Assembly (NCBI GenBank): GCA_009760855.2
Contig: WPIO01000152.1
Coordinates: 577,501 to 639,500 of the forward strand
Direction of reading: 5' to 3'
From: Cristatella mucedo
Taxonomy: Eukaryota > Bryozoa > Phylactolaemata > Cristatellidae
DNA: 62,000 nucleotides
The notes beneath the pieces are model-generated. The model was not told the DNA's origin. It made no database searches and saw only the letters and a program-made list of their open reading frames with translations. The translations under genes were made by a program, and so were the position numbers. Positions 33,785-45,000 of the stretch are shown piece after piece (within the stretch, counting starts at the first letter, position 1; each line of letters starts with the position of its first letter).

Positions 33785-34955
33785 GCATCTACAGTGGCTG
33801 GCGAACAGGACAAAGATCATCCGAGGAACCTCTGAAATATGGGGTACCTCAAGGATATGTGCTTGGCCCAGCTCTTTTCACGGTTTATACTCACTTTCTT
33901 GCCGATGTGATTGCCAGGCACAACCTAGGCTTTCACTTCTATGCAGATGACACTCAGTTGTACCTTTGCTTTGATTCCTCACAGCCCTCCAGCACGTCGA
34001 ATTCTCTCAACTCCCTCGCTGTATGTATTGATGTTATCCACACGTGAATGGCAGCAAACTCTTTTTGAATGGTGATAAAATCAACTTACTAGTAATGAGC
34101 AAACCAAGTGTGATTCAGAAATTGGAAAGGCTAACGCTCAAAATCGGCTCTGCCAGCACACCAGCTCCACAGTCAAATCTGCCTACTTTCAGCTACATAA
34201 CAATGCTAAAAGTTGGGCTTGTTTAGGCAGTGATACTGCATCTAAATTGGTGACGTCTCGTCGCATCGAAATCCCCGTCGCATTTGTGACATCCCGTCTT
34301 GACTTCTGTAACTCACTGCTTGCTGGTCTACCGGCCTGTGCTTCTGCGGCTGCGTTTATCTGCCGTGAACGTCGAAGTTACCACATCACACCACTTCTCG
34401 CCGACCTGCACTGGCTACCAGTCAAGCAACGGATCGACTTCAAGGTTTTGTCGCTCACTTTTAGGTCACTTCATTCTTTGGCTCCAGCCTGTCTCTCAGA
34501 TCTACTCTCCCACCAGGCCAAGCTTCATACCACCTGCTTTTCGGAATCTAATTGTTTACCTATATCTCGTACAAATCTCAAATTCTTCGGAGACCGTGCC
34601 TTTAATTCGCATGCTCCATAAGCCTGGAACTCACTCCCGACTTGCCTCACGACATCTCCTGACTTGTCCACATTTAAAAAGAAACTAAAAACGCATCTAT
34701 TTGTGACAGCATTTAGTGGGTCCTTGCGATTCGTCTTTTATGTGCTTATGCGTGTGACACTTTGCATGCTGCCACTAACCAAACTTGCATGCTGACCCTC
34801 TGCATGCCACCCCTAACCATGCTATTCTTGTTGTTTATTGAGCATACTACCAGTAACCACTCGATCGTGCTTCCTTTGCAGCAAATGTAAAGTGCCTAGA
34901 AAGAGATTAAGTTCTCTGAGGGTGCTACATCAAATGTATTATTATTATTATTATT
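33785..34955 (+). mobile_element. Family A LINE, 5'-truncated and internally deleted
   Basis: Begins near GQRSSEEPLKYGVPQGYVLG (motif B) and includes FHFYADDTQLYLCF (motif C). A stop falls in the VIHT-stop-MNGSK region. The segment equivalent to ISSVASARNLGVIFQSDLSL is missing: IGSAS joins directly to the SSTVKSAYF equivalent at about 34158. The C-terminal blocks, 3' untranslated region, a stem-loop with wobble pairs (AGTGCC/GGTGCT) and an ATT tail at 34938 follow. Confidence 0.9.
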
Positions 34956-34959
34956 ATCA

Positions 34960-36110
34960 TTAACAGCACAAGTATGGTCACATACCCAGGCTGCGGAAAG
35001 CGCCTCTTGCAGGTTAAGTGTGAATCGTGACTCATGGGAAACATCAATCTGGAGGCTTAGCCCAACGGTCCAGGGGATCCATCTTTTTTTTTATCTTAGA
35101 TGACAATGCTTTTCGGACCAATGAGGACCATGAAGAGCTAATACTCCGCGGTGATTTAGGACTACATTTGAAGGTACAGAAGTCATCTCATTGAGACTCA
35201 TCCCTGATCCGTGACTGGTATTGTTGTGCGAGTTCCCTAATCGAAATCGTCCCTCATCCCACAAGTTTGGTATGACTAACACACCAGAGGTTTGGTATGA
35301 GTCAGCCATGCCTACTGATTTAGTAGACAATTTAACTATGCCAGCTTTAGCTGTTTGCTTTAGATAGCTGTCAAATATCGGCAGCTTTGGAGGGATCTGC
35401 ACTGAAAAGGCTGGTTGATTATACTTCCAATAAAACGAATAGATTTGATAAAAACCAAACTTATCAGCACCAAGCGTATGTCCGGATTTTTGTAATAGCC
35501 ACGGAGCCCGTTAGAGGGCAGTCTTGGGCGTGTCCACGTCATACCGATGAATTAAAATGTCATGTCTATGGCAAGTACTGCATTTTTTAGTCTGGCAAGG
35601 CTAACATGACATGCTGAACAATTTTAGGTGATGAGAAATCTTGAAAGGACAGGCGGCGTAAGCAGAATCTGACATTCGGAGTCAGAAACGTCATCAGTAG
35701 TTTGAATAGCCTTGAGTACCCTTGTTGGGAGTTGCTGATTTATGCTACGGCCAACTTCGGGGTCAATCAGCCGGGCCAGGCTTGTCCTTGGGTTGGAGAA
35801 GGGAAGGATTATGCCGTGGATTTCGAAGATGGTTCTCAACGAGTTGAGACTTACACCTGCGTACGTACTGATCTCTGTTATGTAGCTGCTCTAACCTGGA
35901 ACGTTGATGTAATTGTGTTCCTGGACGTCCTAATATGCATCCTACCTCCTTTTCTCGTACCTAGGATCCCCAGTGCTGTAAAACTTCCCCCTCTTTTGAG
36001 CGGTGGATGGGATTATGATGAGTAATATGACTTATCGCCCCTTTGGTTTATTGCCGAGAGACCCACGCCCCTCTGGATGCCTGCAAAACAAGGACGAGGA
36101 ATTATAGGGA
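34960..36110. other. No recognised gene; weakly protein-like minus strand
   Basis: Minus-strand frames at 35091-35402 and 35624-35839 have a protein-like composition (patches SGVLVIPNLWDEGRFRLGN and RLIDPEVGRSINQQLPTRV). They are separated by stops, match no family I recognise and show no clear splice sites. They could be remnants of a decayed mobile element. Confidence 0.25.
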
Positions 36111-36115
36111 TAAGC

Positions 36116-36203
36116 AACACACCTCCTAGTCCTGGTTACAACGACGTGAGTCTGATTTTAACACACCTCCTAGTCCTGGTTACAACGAGGTGAGTCTGAT
36201 TTT
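36116..36203. repeat. 44-base tandem duplication
   Basis: Two copies of a 44-base unit (starts AACACACCTCCTAGTCC, ends GTGAGTCTGATTTT) differ at one position near the end (GACG versus GAGG). Confidence 0.9.
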
Positions 36204-36424
36204 TCAGAACCTGCTGCTGCCGTTCGGCTTTTAAAGAGTTCTGCTCCCTCACCCCTCCCACCGAGCTAGGCCAGGATAATTTCATCTGATACCGTTTAGT
36301 GTACTTCTCTCTTTGTGGCTCCTTTGAAGTTAAACACAAAGTCGGATGTTGCCTGACAGTTTTGGTGCAGCACAAAGTCCAGCTCGCCAGAGAGTGCTTT
36401 CTTTTAAAGGGAAACCACTCTACC

Positions 36425-36600
36425 TAAAAGTAAAGTAAAAGTTGGCCGATTCAAATGCTTCATTTATATAAGGCGCAGAAGAACTTTGGTGGCTACAACT
36501 CCCACATGCTGGAGCCTACTGCAAGATTCGAACCAACTGCCTGAAACGTGAAGTGCGAGCACTTTGCCCCCGAGGCTAGACCTGCGCTGACTATCATTAT
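36425..36600 (-). mobile_element. Degenerate SINE type 1
   Basis: Minus-strand order is preserved: B box TTGGTTCGAATCTTGC, body, then an end resembling TTTGAATCGGCCAAC. Substitutions are frequent. Confidence 0.65.
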
Positions 36601-36909
36601 TTTTTTCACTTTCTCATTCAGGGGTATAGAACCTCAATAGGAGAGTACATACACACCGGATGCAGTTCTGACTGAACCTATGCTCATACTGCTTGAGGAG
36701 TCCCGGGAAGCAAACGAGTAACGACCGCTACAACGACCGAATACCCAAAACTAATGGGCTAACTATTCGGCCCCGATGCGAATACCGGGCGCATGTTCGG
36801 TACTGTGCTTATTGCTGCCATGTTCCGTTGCTGTCGGCGTACCGGTGTGCATGCACCTAGAAGCTGCTAGCTGCTGTTCAATGAGTAAAGGAAGTTTCGT
36901 GGGTGTCAA

Positions 36910-37000
36910 CATCAGCAAATGTAAAGCACCTAGAAAGAGATTGAGTTCTCTGAGGGCCCTTTATCAAGTGTATGATTATTATAATAATATTATTATCATA
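36910..37000 (+). mobile_element. Solo family A LINE tail
   Basis: GCAAATGTAAAGCACCTAG, AGAGATTGAGTTCTCTGAGG and the ATT-rich tail are present, with nothing of the coding region upstream. The outer stem is broken by substitutions (AAAGCACC against GGGCCCTTT). Confidence 0.82.
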
Positions 37001-37105
37001 ACTGAACCGCAGAAATCCTCCCAGCTTAATAACCTACCGGTGCCGGTGGCTTTGAAGAGCTCTACGTGGAGACTCATTGAATTACCTTAGCCATAATAAT
37101 AATCT

Positions 37106-37130
37106 ATTAATTAATTAATTAATTAATTAA
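37106..37130. repeat. (TTAA)n microsatellite
   Basis: About six TTAA units followed by AT-rich sequence. Confidence 0.9.
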
Positions 37131-37139
37131 TATAATATT

Positions 37140-38165
37140 ATTATTATATTACCATGGATGGTTTTCTTGTCTGACACTTATGAGGGTCATGCTTGCATAC
37201 AAAATAAAAAAGTATACGTGTGTGCACTAGTACAACGAGGGAGTACAACGAACGCCTAGCACTAGCTAGTAGAGACAAGGCCTTTGGTCCATGATTAACA
37301 ATAAGATAAGAGAGAGTGAATGTAAACAACAAATAGACAAGCAACCTGGCTTGAGCAGCCAGTAAAGAAACCTAGAACTGCAGGATGCTATAACTTAGTT
37401 CAATCCTGTCAAAGCAGCGCAAACTATGGGCGATCCTGAGAACACATAAACCGACATCTAAGTATAGCTTGCATGAAACAGGCAGCATTGTCGTGGATTT
37501 GGTAGCATTTACCATATAGGTGGCTTCCTTACAATAGACTAATCTAGCAGTAGCTGATAAACAGCTGAGAAGGCTGATTTTACTTAGTGTCGAAGTACTG
37601 CATCCCTACCTACATACGCCCACCTATACTTAATGCAGTTAAGTGTGACAGCCAATGTATAAAAGAGCACATGTCGAATGATGATTTAGCAACAGGCCGA
37701 ATCCTTTAAGGCACTCTCACCAGTAACAAAGGTATACAAATGTAAACCTGTGCTATCGCTGGTCAAGTGAGGCCTCTTAGAATGAACCGCATGGCAAACT
37801 TCGATGACATCTTACTGCTCAGCTTGACGACTTCGCTAGCGCTTTTGCATGTAGCACGATGATTGAAAATAAAGTCACGATGAATGAGAAAGCATTGCAT
37901 GCAAAAAAAGCAACAGCTACGTAAGCCATGCTCAACAATGTTACCTCTGCGAACAGCAGAGAAACATAAGTTCATTTGGTAAAACAAAATAATACTAGTG
38001 CACACGATCTGGCAGGCTGCACACCATGTAGGCACATGAGATGTGTTGGAGTGGCGCTTGACAGGTGAGCAGCATGAACAGCAGCAGCACAGCAGACTGC
38101 AAAAGCTGTGGGCCAACGAAACGTGTCTACAGTAGCAGCAGCTGCTGCTGCTGCCTCCTGGCAGC
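37140..38165. other. No gene seen; 3' flank of CDC26
   Basis: This should hold the CDC26 3' untranslated region (minus strand), but no canonical AATAAA was found on that strand close to the stop codon. No repeat family recognised. Confidence 0.35.
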
Positions 38166-38170
38166 CAAGC

Positions 38171-38413
38171 TCAATGCCGACGAGGCACGACCCTCACCGC
38201 TGCCTCCTGTTGCGGTTGCGGCTCGTAGCCAATTCTCTGGTTGATCGCCTCAGTTCGGGCTCTGGCAGCAGCTGCTCGAGCAGCATCCTGGTCGCTCGTA
38301 GGTGAAGATTCGGTGGCTAACCGCCTCCGCTCCAGCAGCAGGGCCCGAGCCTGCTCCCACTCCTTCAGATCGTCCATCCTTAGCTCAATTCGCGTTGGTT
38401 TCCTACGCAACAT
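38171..38413 (-). CDS. CDC26: Anaphase-promoting complex subunit CDC26/APC12
   Basis: An 80-residue protein beginning MLRRKPTRIELRMDDLKEWE, the near-invariant N-terminus of CDC26 (human: MLRRKPTRLELKLDD). The second hallmark, RIGYEPQP, is at residues 60-67. The family is about 85 residues in human. CDC26 is a small structural subunit of the APC/C ubiquitin ligase; its N-terminus binds within the TPR superhelix of CDC16/APC6 and stabilises it. The middle is Arg/Ala-rich and helical. The start is the Met matching the family. The frame stays open upstream, but an acceptor-like ATTTCCAG at about 38470 suggests an upstream non-coding exon, as in human. A possible donor (GTGAGG) at 38197 would replace the last few residues, but no matching 3' exon was convincing. 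The gene points away from PRPF4, head to head. Confidence 0.9.
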   Translation of the reverse strand: MLRRKPTRIELRMDDLKEWEQARALLLERRRLATESSPTSDQDAARAAAARARTEAINQRIGYEPQPQQEAAVRVVPRRH

Positions 38414-38689
38414 CGAGGGCAGCAGACGGCCCTGCTGCTGCTGCTGGGAGAGGGCGTCGGATTGCGAGCCTGGAAATGCAATATGTGACCTATGCAAGGC
38501 CAGCCAGCAGCTAAGAGCAGCAGAGACATAGGCAAGTAAAGACAAGCTCGCCTCTACTAGGAGATGCTCTGCATTCGATGTAGGACAGTTAAGTCGGGTT
38601 TTCATAGTAGCTATGTAGCGATCGTGCTTACTGACTACACGGTGCCTTTTAAAAGCGAGTAATAATACAAACACTAGTAAAACTTGTGT

Positions 38690-39830
38690 AGACACCTGGG
38701 AGATTTAAATCTCATTCTAGGTAGTCTACAGATGCTGGAAAGGAAGCATGTGATCAATTGTTTAGTGATGATTTTAATTTCTTTTTTAAGTATGTCCAAG
38801 TCTCACCAAGTCTTAGAAAGCATAAAAAACTGAAACCACGATTTTTAGATTAGCTAAAAGCACAGCTACACGACTTGACCCAGAAGAGTGGATGACATGA
38901 TATGAAGCCTAATGAGAAATGAAGATACCTACAAGTGAGTGACAGAATCTTGAAGCCATTACGCTGTTTGATGGGGAGCCAGTGCTGGTCGGCAAGTAGT
39001 ACAAGAAGTAGGCAAGTAGTAGCAAGTAGTAGGTATGAGGCATCTTCGACTTTCATGACAGCCAAGCCTAGGTGCAGTAATGCACCAATTGTAAGCATCT
39101 TAATGCACAGGCAGGTAGACCGGCAGGTAGTGAGTTGCAGAAATCCATTACGGAATGTCACAACCGCCTGGACCAGCTTGGCAGTGGTATCCTAATGTAA
39201 ACAAACCAGAATTTTCGAAATGTTGCACAGACAAAATTAGGCAAACTTGACTTCGGAGCTAAAGCGGTACTAGTGAAGGGTCATTTTGGACCTAGCCTCC
39301 ATGATGAGGCTATTGGAGAAATGCTGGCCATGCCCAGTTTTAGGGTCAGGGTTTCTAATTTCTGAGCAGGTTTGCTCAAAGTAAGTAAGTTGGTTTATGG
39401 TCACTCAATTTGGGAAATTTGCTGCCATCAAAGTGCAAGTGCAAATATTAGCACTACATGCTGCAGGGGAGTTGACACAGTTGGACATGCAAGGGGCCAG
39501 AAAACAGCATAAAACATAGGTATAGCCTAGCACCAAAACAGGAGCCTAGGTTGTGCTTGGCGATTATATCGGCAAGAGGGACAGCATAAACTGCAAATAG
39601 AAGTGGATCTAGAGCCGATCCATATGGTAACTCATACTTTGAAGGATGAACGGATGACGGTTGGCCATTGACATCTGGTCTTTGAAAAATCTCACTGCTG
39701 CACTGTCGTACACTACCAGTGATAGCCAGGCAAGATGATGGGCACTCTTTTAAGGACATTGAGATCAATGGTATCAAAAGCTGAAGAAAGATCCAGCAGA
39801 ACTAGCCGAGAGACTACCCCCCAAGTCACC
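38690..39830 (-). mobile_element. Degenerate family A LINE between CDC26 and PRPF4
   Basis: Minus-strand order: an LDLSSAFDTID motif A remnant near 39780, DVNGQPSSVHPSKY (motif B flank), PLADIIAKHNLG, LADQHWLPIKQRNGFKILSL near 38960, and a decayed 3' end (AAATCTCATTCTAGG) at about 38705. It reaches further 5' than the younger copies but is riddled with stops. It probably lies in a 5' non-coding intron of CDC26. Confidence 0.8.
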
Positions 39831-39834
39831 TTTC

Positions 39835-41640
39835 CGGAAAAAGGGGTCGAATTATACATTAGCAGTAGGACTGACTCTGAGGAGCAACAAGCTGTAAAAA
39901 TGATAGGGACTTACTCTCTAGGCTTGAAGTTTTGATATAAGAATTTAACAGGTTTGCCACTAATCTTTCCAGTGTGTGATAAGAAGGGCGATATCAGCTA
40001 TTTATTTCGACTTCATAATGAGTAGACAGGCAAAGGTCTCTTTAGAGGTTGCAAGGAATTACCTGAGGGTACTCTACACACGTATTATTATTATTATTAT
40101 TAAGGACATATTTATCTTGCTAACTGTGCAGGGAAGCAGCAAATCTCAATAGGAGAACTGCAAGCGTGGGGTCTAGAGAGCTAGTAGTCTTCTTTGCATG
40201 GGAGAAAACTTTTAAGATGAGGTCAGCAGGAGCAGATCTGAAGGTACACAGTGAGATCGAGCAACGAGCCAAGGTTGATAAGTCAATCGCACATGTTACC
40301 TCGAGGTTGAACTACCTGATCTTATCTATTTTGCTGACAACGAGACTGCAAAATGAGCTGTTAAATCAAAATGCAAGGATCGCTAGGTAACGTGCTAACC
40401 TGAAAGCACTTAACAATAGTTGGTGGACGACATAAGTATTGTTATTAATGCATCATTGAGTCCACCACTTTATTGTAGAAACTATAGTTGACTTTAGGTA
40501 TGATGGGTTAATACGAGTTACAATAATCCTCGTATACCAGTAGAAGGGTAGCCCTGATCTTGTGCGTGCTTTTTGAACTTGCGCTAAATATTCTTACCTG
40601 CTTTAATATCTGCTAAGCCGTAGGCTATCTGGGTGAGTTCATACCATGTTGCGATGGGTCAGAGGAGTAAACTAATTCAGTGCCTCGGGTAGCTCAGTAT
40701 TATAGCATTCCATAAGTAAGGGCGGGCGGGTCAGGCCTGGCGTACATGCAAACTTTCGTAACAAACTTTGTCAGTAACAGCTGTTAGCAGAGTTCCATAG
40801 CTAACGCCAAGCCTTTCAATCGCAGACCAGTTAGCCGCGAAGAGACTTTCGATCGACGGAGGAATCTGCTGTAGGCTAGCCGGTTACCGTAAACTTATGC
40901 TTTACGTGGCAACGTGTTGCACATCGCGCGGCACTTTAGCCCAAAAAATGATCGACTAGAATCTCAGCAGCCACACCCAACAAGGAAGCGTGCAAACTAT
41001 GGAGAACTGGAGCTGCAGCTTTCGCGACAGGACCGCCAACTGGCAACCGCTGGCGTTCTTGGAGTTGAGTGCAGCTCCGGAAAAAGTCGCAATGGGACAA
41101 AAACGAAGGAATAAGGGAGCCACTCAAAAAATCTGTCTTAATAACCGGGCTACGAACGAGAAACTCACGCTAGCGCACGAAACTGCTGCGACGACTTCAG
41201 AAAGACGACCGGGCAAAGCCAGATGGAGCGACCTGACGGCATACAGCGAGCAGCACCGCACCGCCAGCGACAGGATGCCGGCTGTTACGCGGTAAGAAAA
41301 GCCTTAAGTCGCTCAGCGTGCGGCGGGATTCCGGCCAATTTCAATTTCTACTGGACGTTGGAAGAATTTGATAGAAAGTGTCGCGCAACACTACTAGTAC
41401 CACCGTTTCGCCTTTAATAGTCGAACTGTGGGAAGTAGTCACGGTTAAGAAGAAAAGGTGGTCGGCGGGAACCGGCACCGTCGTCTACTTCTCCGACCGG
41501 CTGGGTGCGTACGCCCGGTCGCGCGTGTCTCCGGCGTCGCTCGAGTAGCGCGTGGTGGTGGATGTCTGCGCTCCGCCGACGTTGATTGTGTTCCAGTTTC
41601 CGTCGCTCTTGCTCCTGCGCACGCTGGCGTTGCGCTTGCG
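39835..41640. other. Intergenic / 5' region shared by CDC26 and PRPF4
   Basis: No coding sequence recognised. A decayed family A-like tail (CCTGAGGGTACTCTACACAC, then ATT repeats) lies at 40060-40100. Sequence from about 40900 to 41640 is richer in CpG and is the likely site of a divergent promoter for the two genes. No TATA box was noticed. Non-coding 5' exons of CDC26 are expected here but could not be located. Confidence 0.4.
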
Positions 41641-41751
41641 GCAGAGTGAGCGTGAGCGCGATCGGCACACACAAGCCGGGCTTACAGTCCGACGGCATCG
41701 ATTCGTGCATTCGCCGAGTCGCATGACTCCATCCGCCTGCCTAGCCTAATG

Positions 41752-41771
41752 CTTGTCGTATTTCTTTGCAG
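41752..41771 (+). other. PRPF4: Candidate 5'-UTR 3' splice site of PRPF4
   Basis: TCGTATTTCTTTGCAG, a good pyrimidine-tract acceptor, lies 54 bases before the PRPF4 start codon. Candidate donors (GTGAGC) occur at 41646 and 41652, which would define an intron of about 120 bases in the 5' leader. Confidence 0.4.
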
Positions 41772-41825
41772 TCGACGGCTGCATAATTTGGTATTCGACT
41801 GTACCTGATTACCTGATCGGCGGTC

Positions 41826-42006
41826 ATGTCCGATGACGAGGCTGGCGAGAATGTCCAGCCTAAGAAAGCAGACGGCTCCATTCGCTATGGCAGCATCGAA
41901 GAAGCGCTGCGAGCGCACGCCGAGTCGTCGTCGAGTGGCGGGCAGTCGGGCGGTCAGTCTAAGCCGTCGCCGGGAGCGCCGTCGGGCAATATCAATTTGA
42001 GCAGCG
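41826..42006 (+). CDS. PRPF4: PRPF4 exon 1
   Basis: Residues 1-60 plus one base. An acidic start ([14 protein letters not shown]), then [10 protein letters not shown], which matches the human YGSLEEKER region, a Ser/Gly-rich linker and GNINLSSG, equivalent to human GNINITSG. The donor is a consensus GTGAGT. Confidence 0.92.
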
Positions 42007-45000
42007 GTGAGTTGCCGAGGAGCGATGCCTGAGCGCGTGCCGCGAGCCTGCAGTCGGCTGCTCGTCAACCAGCGTCGGAGGTAGCCGTGCTACGATGTCC
42101 GCCGATTCATTGGTGTCTTGGCAGCGGCCGGGTGTTTTTTTTGGGGGGGGGGAATGTGAATGTGTATCGATCAAATGCAGACAGACCATCATGCTAGCGA
42201 AACGCATGTGCACTGGCTTCCTTCCGGCACCTTCTTTAGCGGTTCTGTATTGCCAGTAGATGGCAGGTCGTACGTTAGCCCAGCTGTGCCGCTACTATCT
42301 CGGGTAGCTTCTGGACATCGCGCCAACTTCTTGAACCTTTATACATTGCCACAGAATCCACATGGGTGCCTCGGGCAAAGATATGGAAAAAAAAGAAAGA
42401 CTTACACGGGGCTTGGCTGCTCATGGAAAATTGCCTAGCGATATTGCGCCATGAAATCGTTTGCCCATTGCTGAAAATATGAGCTGTGTGGCTTTTAGGG
42501 CTCTGGCCGAGTGTCGGGGCTTCTAACTTCGCCTACCAAAAACAGAACTGCAGTGCACTCAGTTGGTCTCAACCATGTTTTTGGACCCTTCCAACTGAGT
42601 TGCCACACCCACCGCCCTTGCACGGTCTGGGTGTAGTGCCGTACAGACGCGCTAGAGTGACCAATGGTGGCTGTCGCTGAGTGCTGTCTGCATCGATCAG
42701 ATAATCTCACCATCGAAGAATCCTCGAGCCCTTGAACCTACCATTTGCACTGTTTAAAGCAGCTACCCACAAGATGCACCAGATAATTTGTAGCTCAGGG
42801 TATTATTAAGGGCGAGTGGTGCATGTAGCTTTCAGTGAGCCAAAAACATGAAAAGAACAGCTTTCTCTGACAGGTTCTCAGGCCATTTCCATTACATTTT
42901 GTGTACTTTCAGTCAGCCCGTAGCTATGGTTCGAAATGATAAAAGACCGATTGGCCGAGCAGGAAAAAGATCATCCTACTGAATTTTTATTGATGACGAA
43001 TTGAGGAACTTAATGGGACCATTATCCAAGAATTGACTCCTTGAGTGCCCCCCTTGAAAAATTAATAAGGCTGCTAATCATAACCTCCGCTGTGTATATG
43101 TTTTAACTGAATGATGATGCCATATATCCCATGTAATAGCTTTGCATAGGTGTGCATAGACAGATTTGTTTTGAATGTCGTTCAAAAGCAATAAGTCAAC
43201 CTCTTTCTCTGACCTTAGGATCATTTTCAATCTTACTTTAGAATGTTACTGAAGTCTTTATGTGCAAATAGCAGGGCTATGTTGCAGAAACTTATTTTTT
43301 TTTAATTTGCGATTTTGCGAGAAGTAGCCTCTATGGATGCCGAAACAGACTTGCCTTTCGTATTTTGCCGCTTATTGCAAATAACCTAACTAATGGCATA
43401 TGCTATTTGCTTCTAAATTACTAGGCAAAGTGAACCCTCTAATGTGGTATTTTTTAACCTATTTTTGTAACACTAAACAATGTAATTTCCATGGTTTTTC
43501 AGGGCGATGAATTTGTTTAACTTGGATATACGTGCAGCCATTGAGTTTCGTGGAGGTAAAACCACACTGCTTAAGGCCAAGTAAATAGCACACTAGTACG
43601 CATGATACTTACTATAAACGTATCATGTGGCTACTTTTATCGGCTACTCCATTATTGTGTTATTATTCATTCGTGGCAAGCTCTAGTGACGATGCACAAC
43701 GTACTCGATATTTGTTTTTGGTGTTTGTTCAGCTACTGCATGACTGGCCTGGGTTGTGGTGATTGTTGCTTTAGGATTGTCTGTCGTGAACATTGCAATT
43801 GCCACACTTTACGCCACTTGTCACCGACCTGCACGGGCTCCTCCTCGAGCAGCGGATCGACTTCAAGGTCCGGTCACTACCTTAGGTCCCTAGCTCTTAC
43901 CGTCCGACAAGCCTGTCTTTATGCTCACTCCTCGGATATTCCTCTCTTATCGCCTGCTTTTCTGACAGTCGTTTGCTGTGCGTCTAACCAACCTCTAACC
44001 TTTTTTCACCATTCCTTTAGTTCCCATGCGTCCAATGACTAGCAGTAGCTTCATACTGACATCACATCCCATGACTTGCCCTAAAGTAAAAGCAAATGCT
44101 AAACCCACTTGGTTGGTTACTCGAAGCATTTGCTATGTTTATTTGAGTTATCATAAGTTATCCTATATATAGGATAACTCAACTATCCTATAACCTATAT
44201 AAATAGTTATATATATATATATGTATATATGTATACCTATCCTATATATAGTTATCCTACAGGTCCTTGTGCTTGCTGCAGTTAATAATAATAATGTACT
44301 TGATAAAGCGCCCTCAGAGAACTTAATCTCTTTCTAGGCGCATTACATTTGCTGCAAAGGGAATTGCAATTAAATGGTAAGTAAAATCATGCTTAAAAAA
44401 CAAACAAAATGAATAACATGGTTAGGGGTGACATGCACAGGGTCAGCATGCAAATGTGGTTAGTGGCAGCATGCACAGTGTCAGCACGCATAAGCACATC
44501 AAGGACGAATCACAGGGACCCACTAAATGCTGTCCTAAATAGGTGTGTTTTTAAGTTCCTTTTAAATGTGGTCAGGTCAGGGGATGTTCTGACGCAGGTC
44601 GGGAAGGAGTTCCAGGCTTTGGGAGCATACGAACTAAATGCACGGCTCCAAAGGATTTGAGGTTTGTATGAGGTATTTGTAGACTGTTGGATTCCGAAAA
44701 GCGGGTGGTACGATGCTTGGCCTGATGGGGGAGTATGTCGGAGAGATAGGCTGGAGCCATAGAATGAAGGGACCTAAAAGTGAGCGACAAAACCTTGAAG
44801 TCAATCCGTTGCTTGACTGGTAGCCAGTGCATGTCGGCGAGAAGTGGTGTGGTGTGGCAACTGCGACGCTCACGACAGACAAGCCTAGCTGCAGAGTTTT
44901 GCACCAGCTGCAATCGCCTGATCGCACATGCTGGTAGGCCAGTAAGCAGTGAGTTGCAGAAGTCGAGACGAGATGTCACGAATGCATGGACCAACTTGGA

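Noticed and set aside
37770-37840. Possible CDC26 terminal exon on the minus strand (SSKFAMRF, faintly like human SSQFGSLEF)
   Set aside because: The acceptor and phase do not fit the possible donor at 38197, and the single-exon ending is simpler.
41414-41724. Minus-strand frames with SDGNWNTINVGG, faintly like a motif in eIF4G proteins
   Set aside because: The match is a handful of residues, no flanking eIF4G domain exists, and the position is the presumed PRPF4 leader/promoter.
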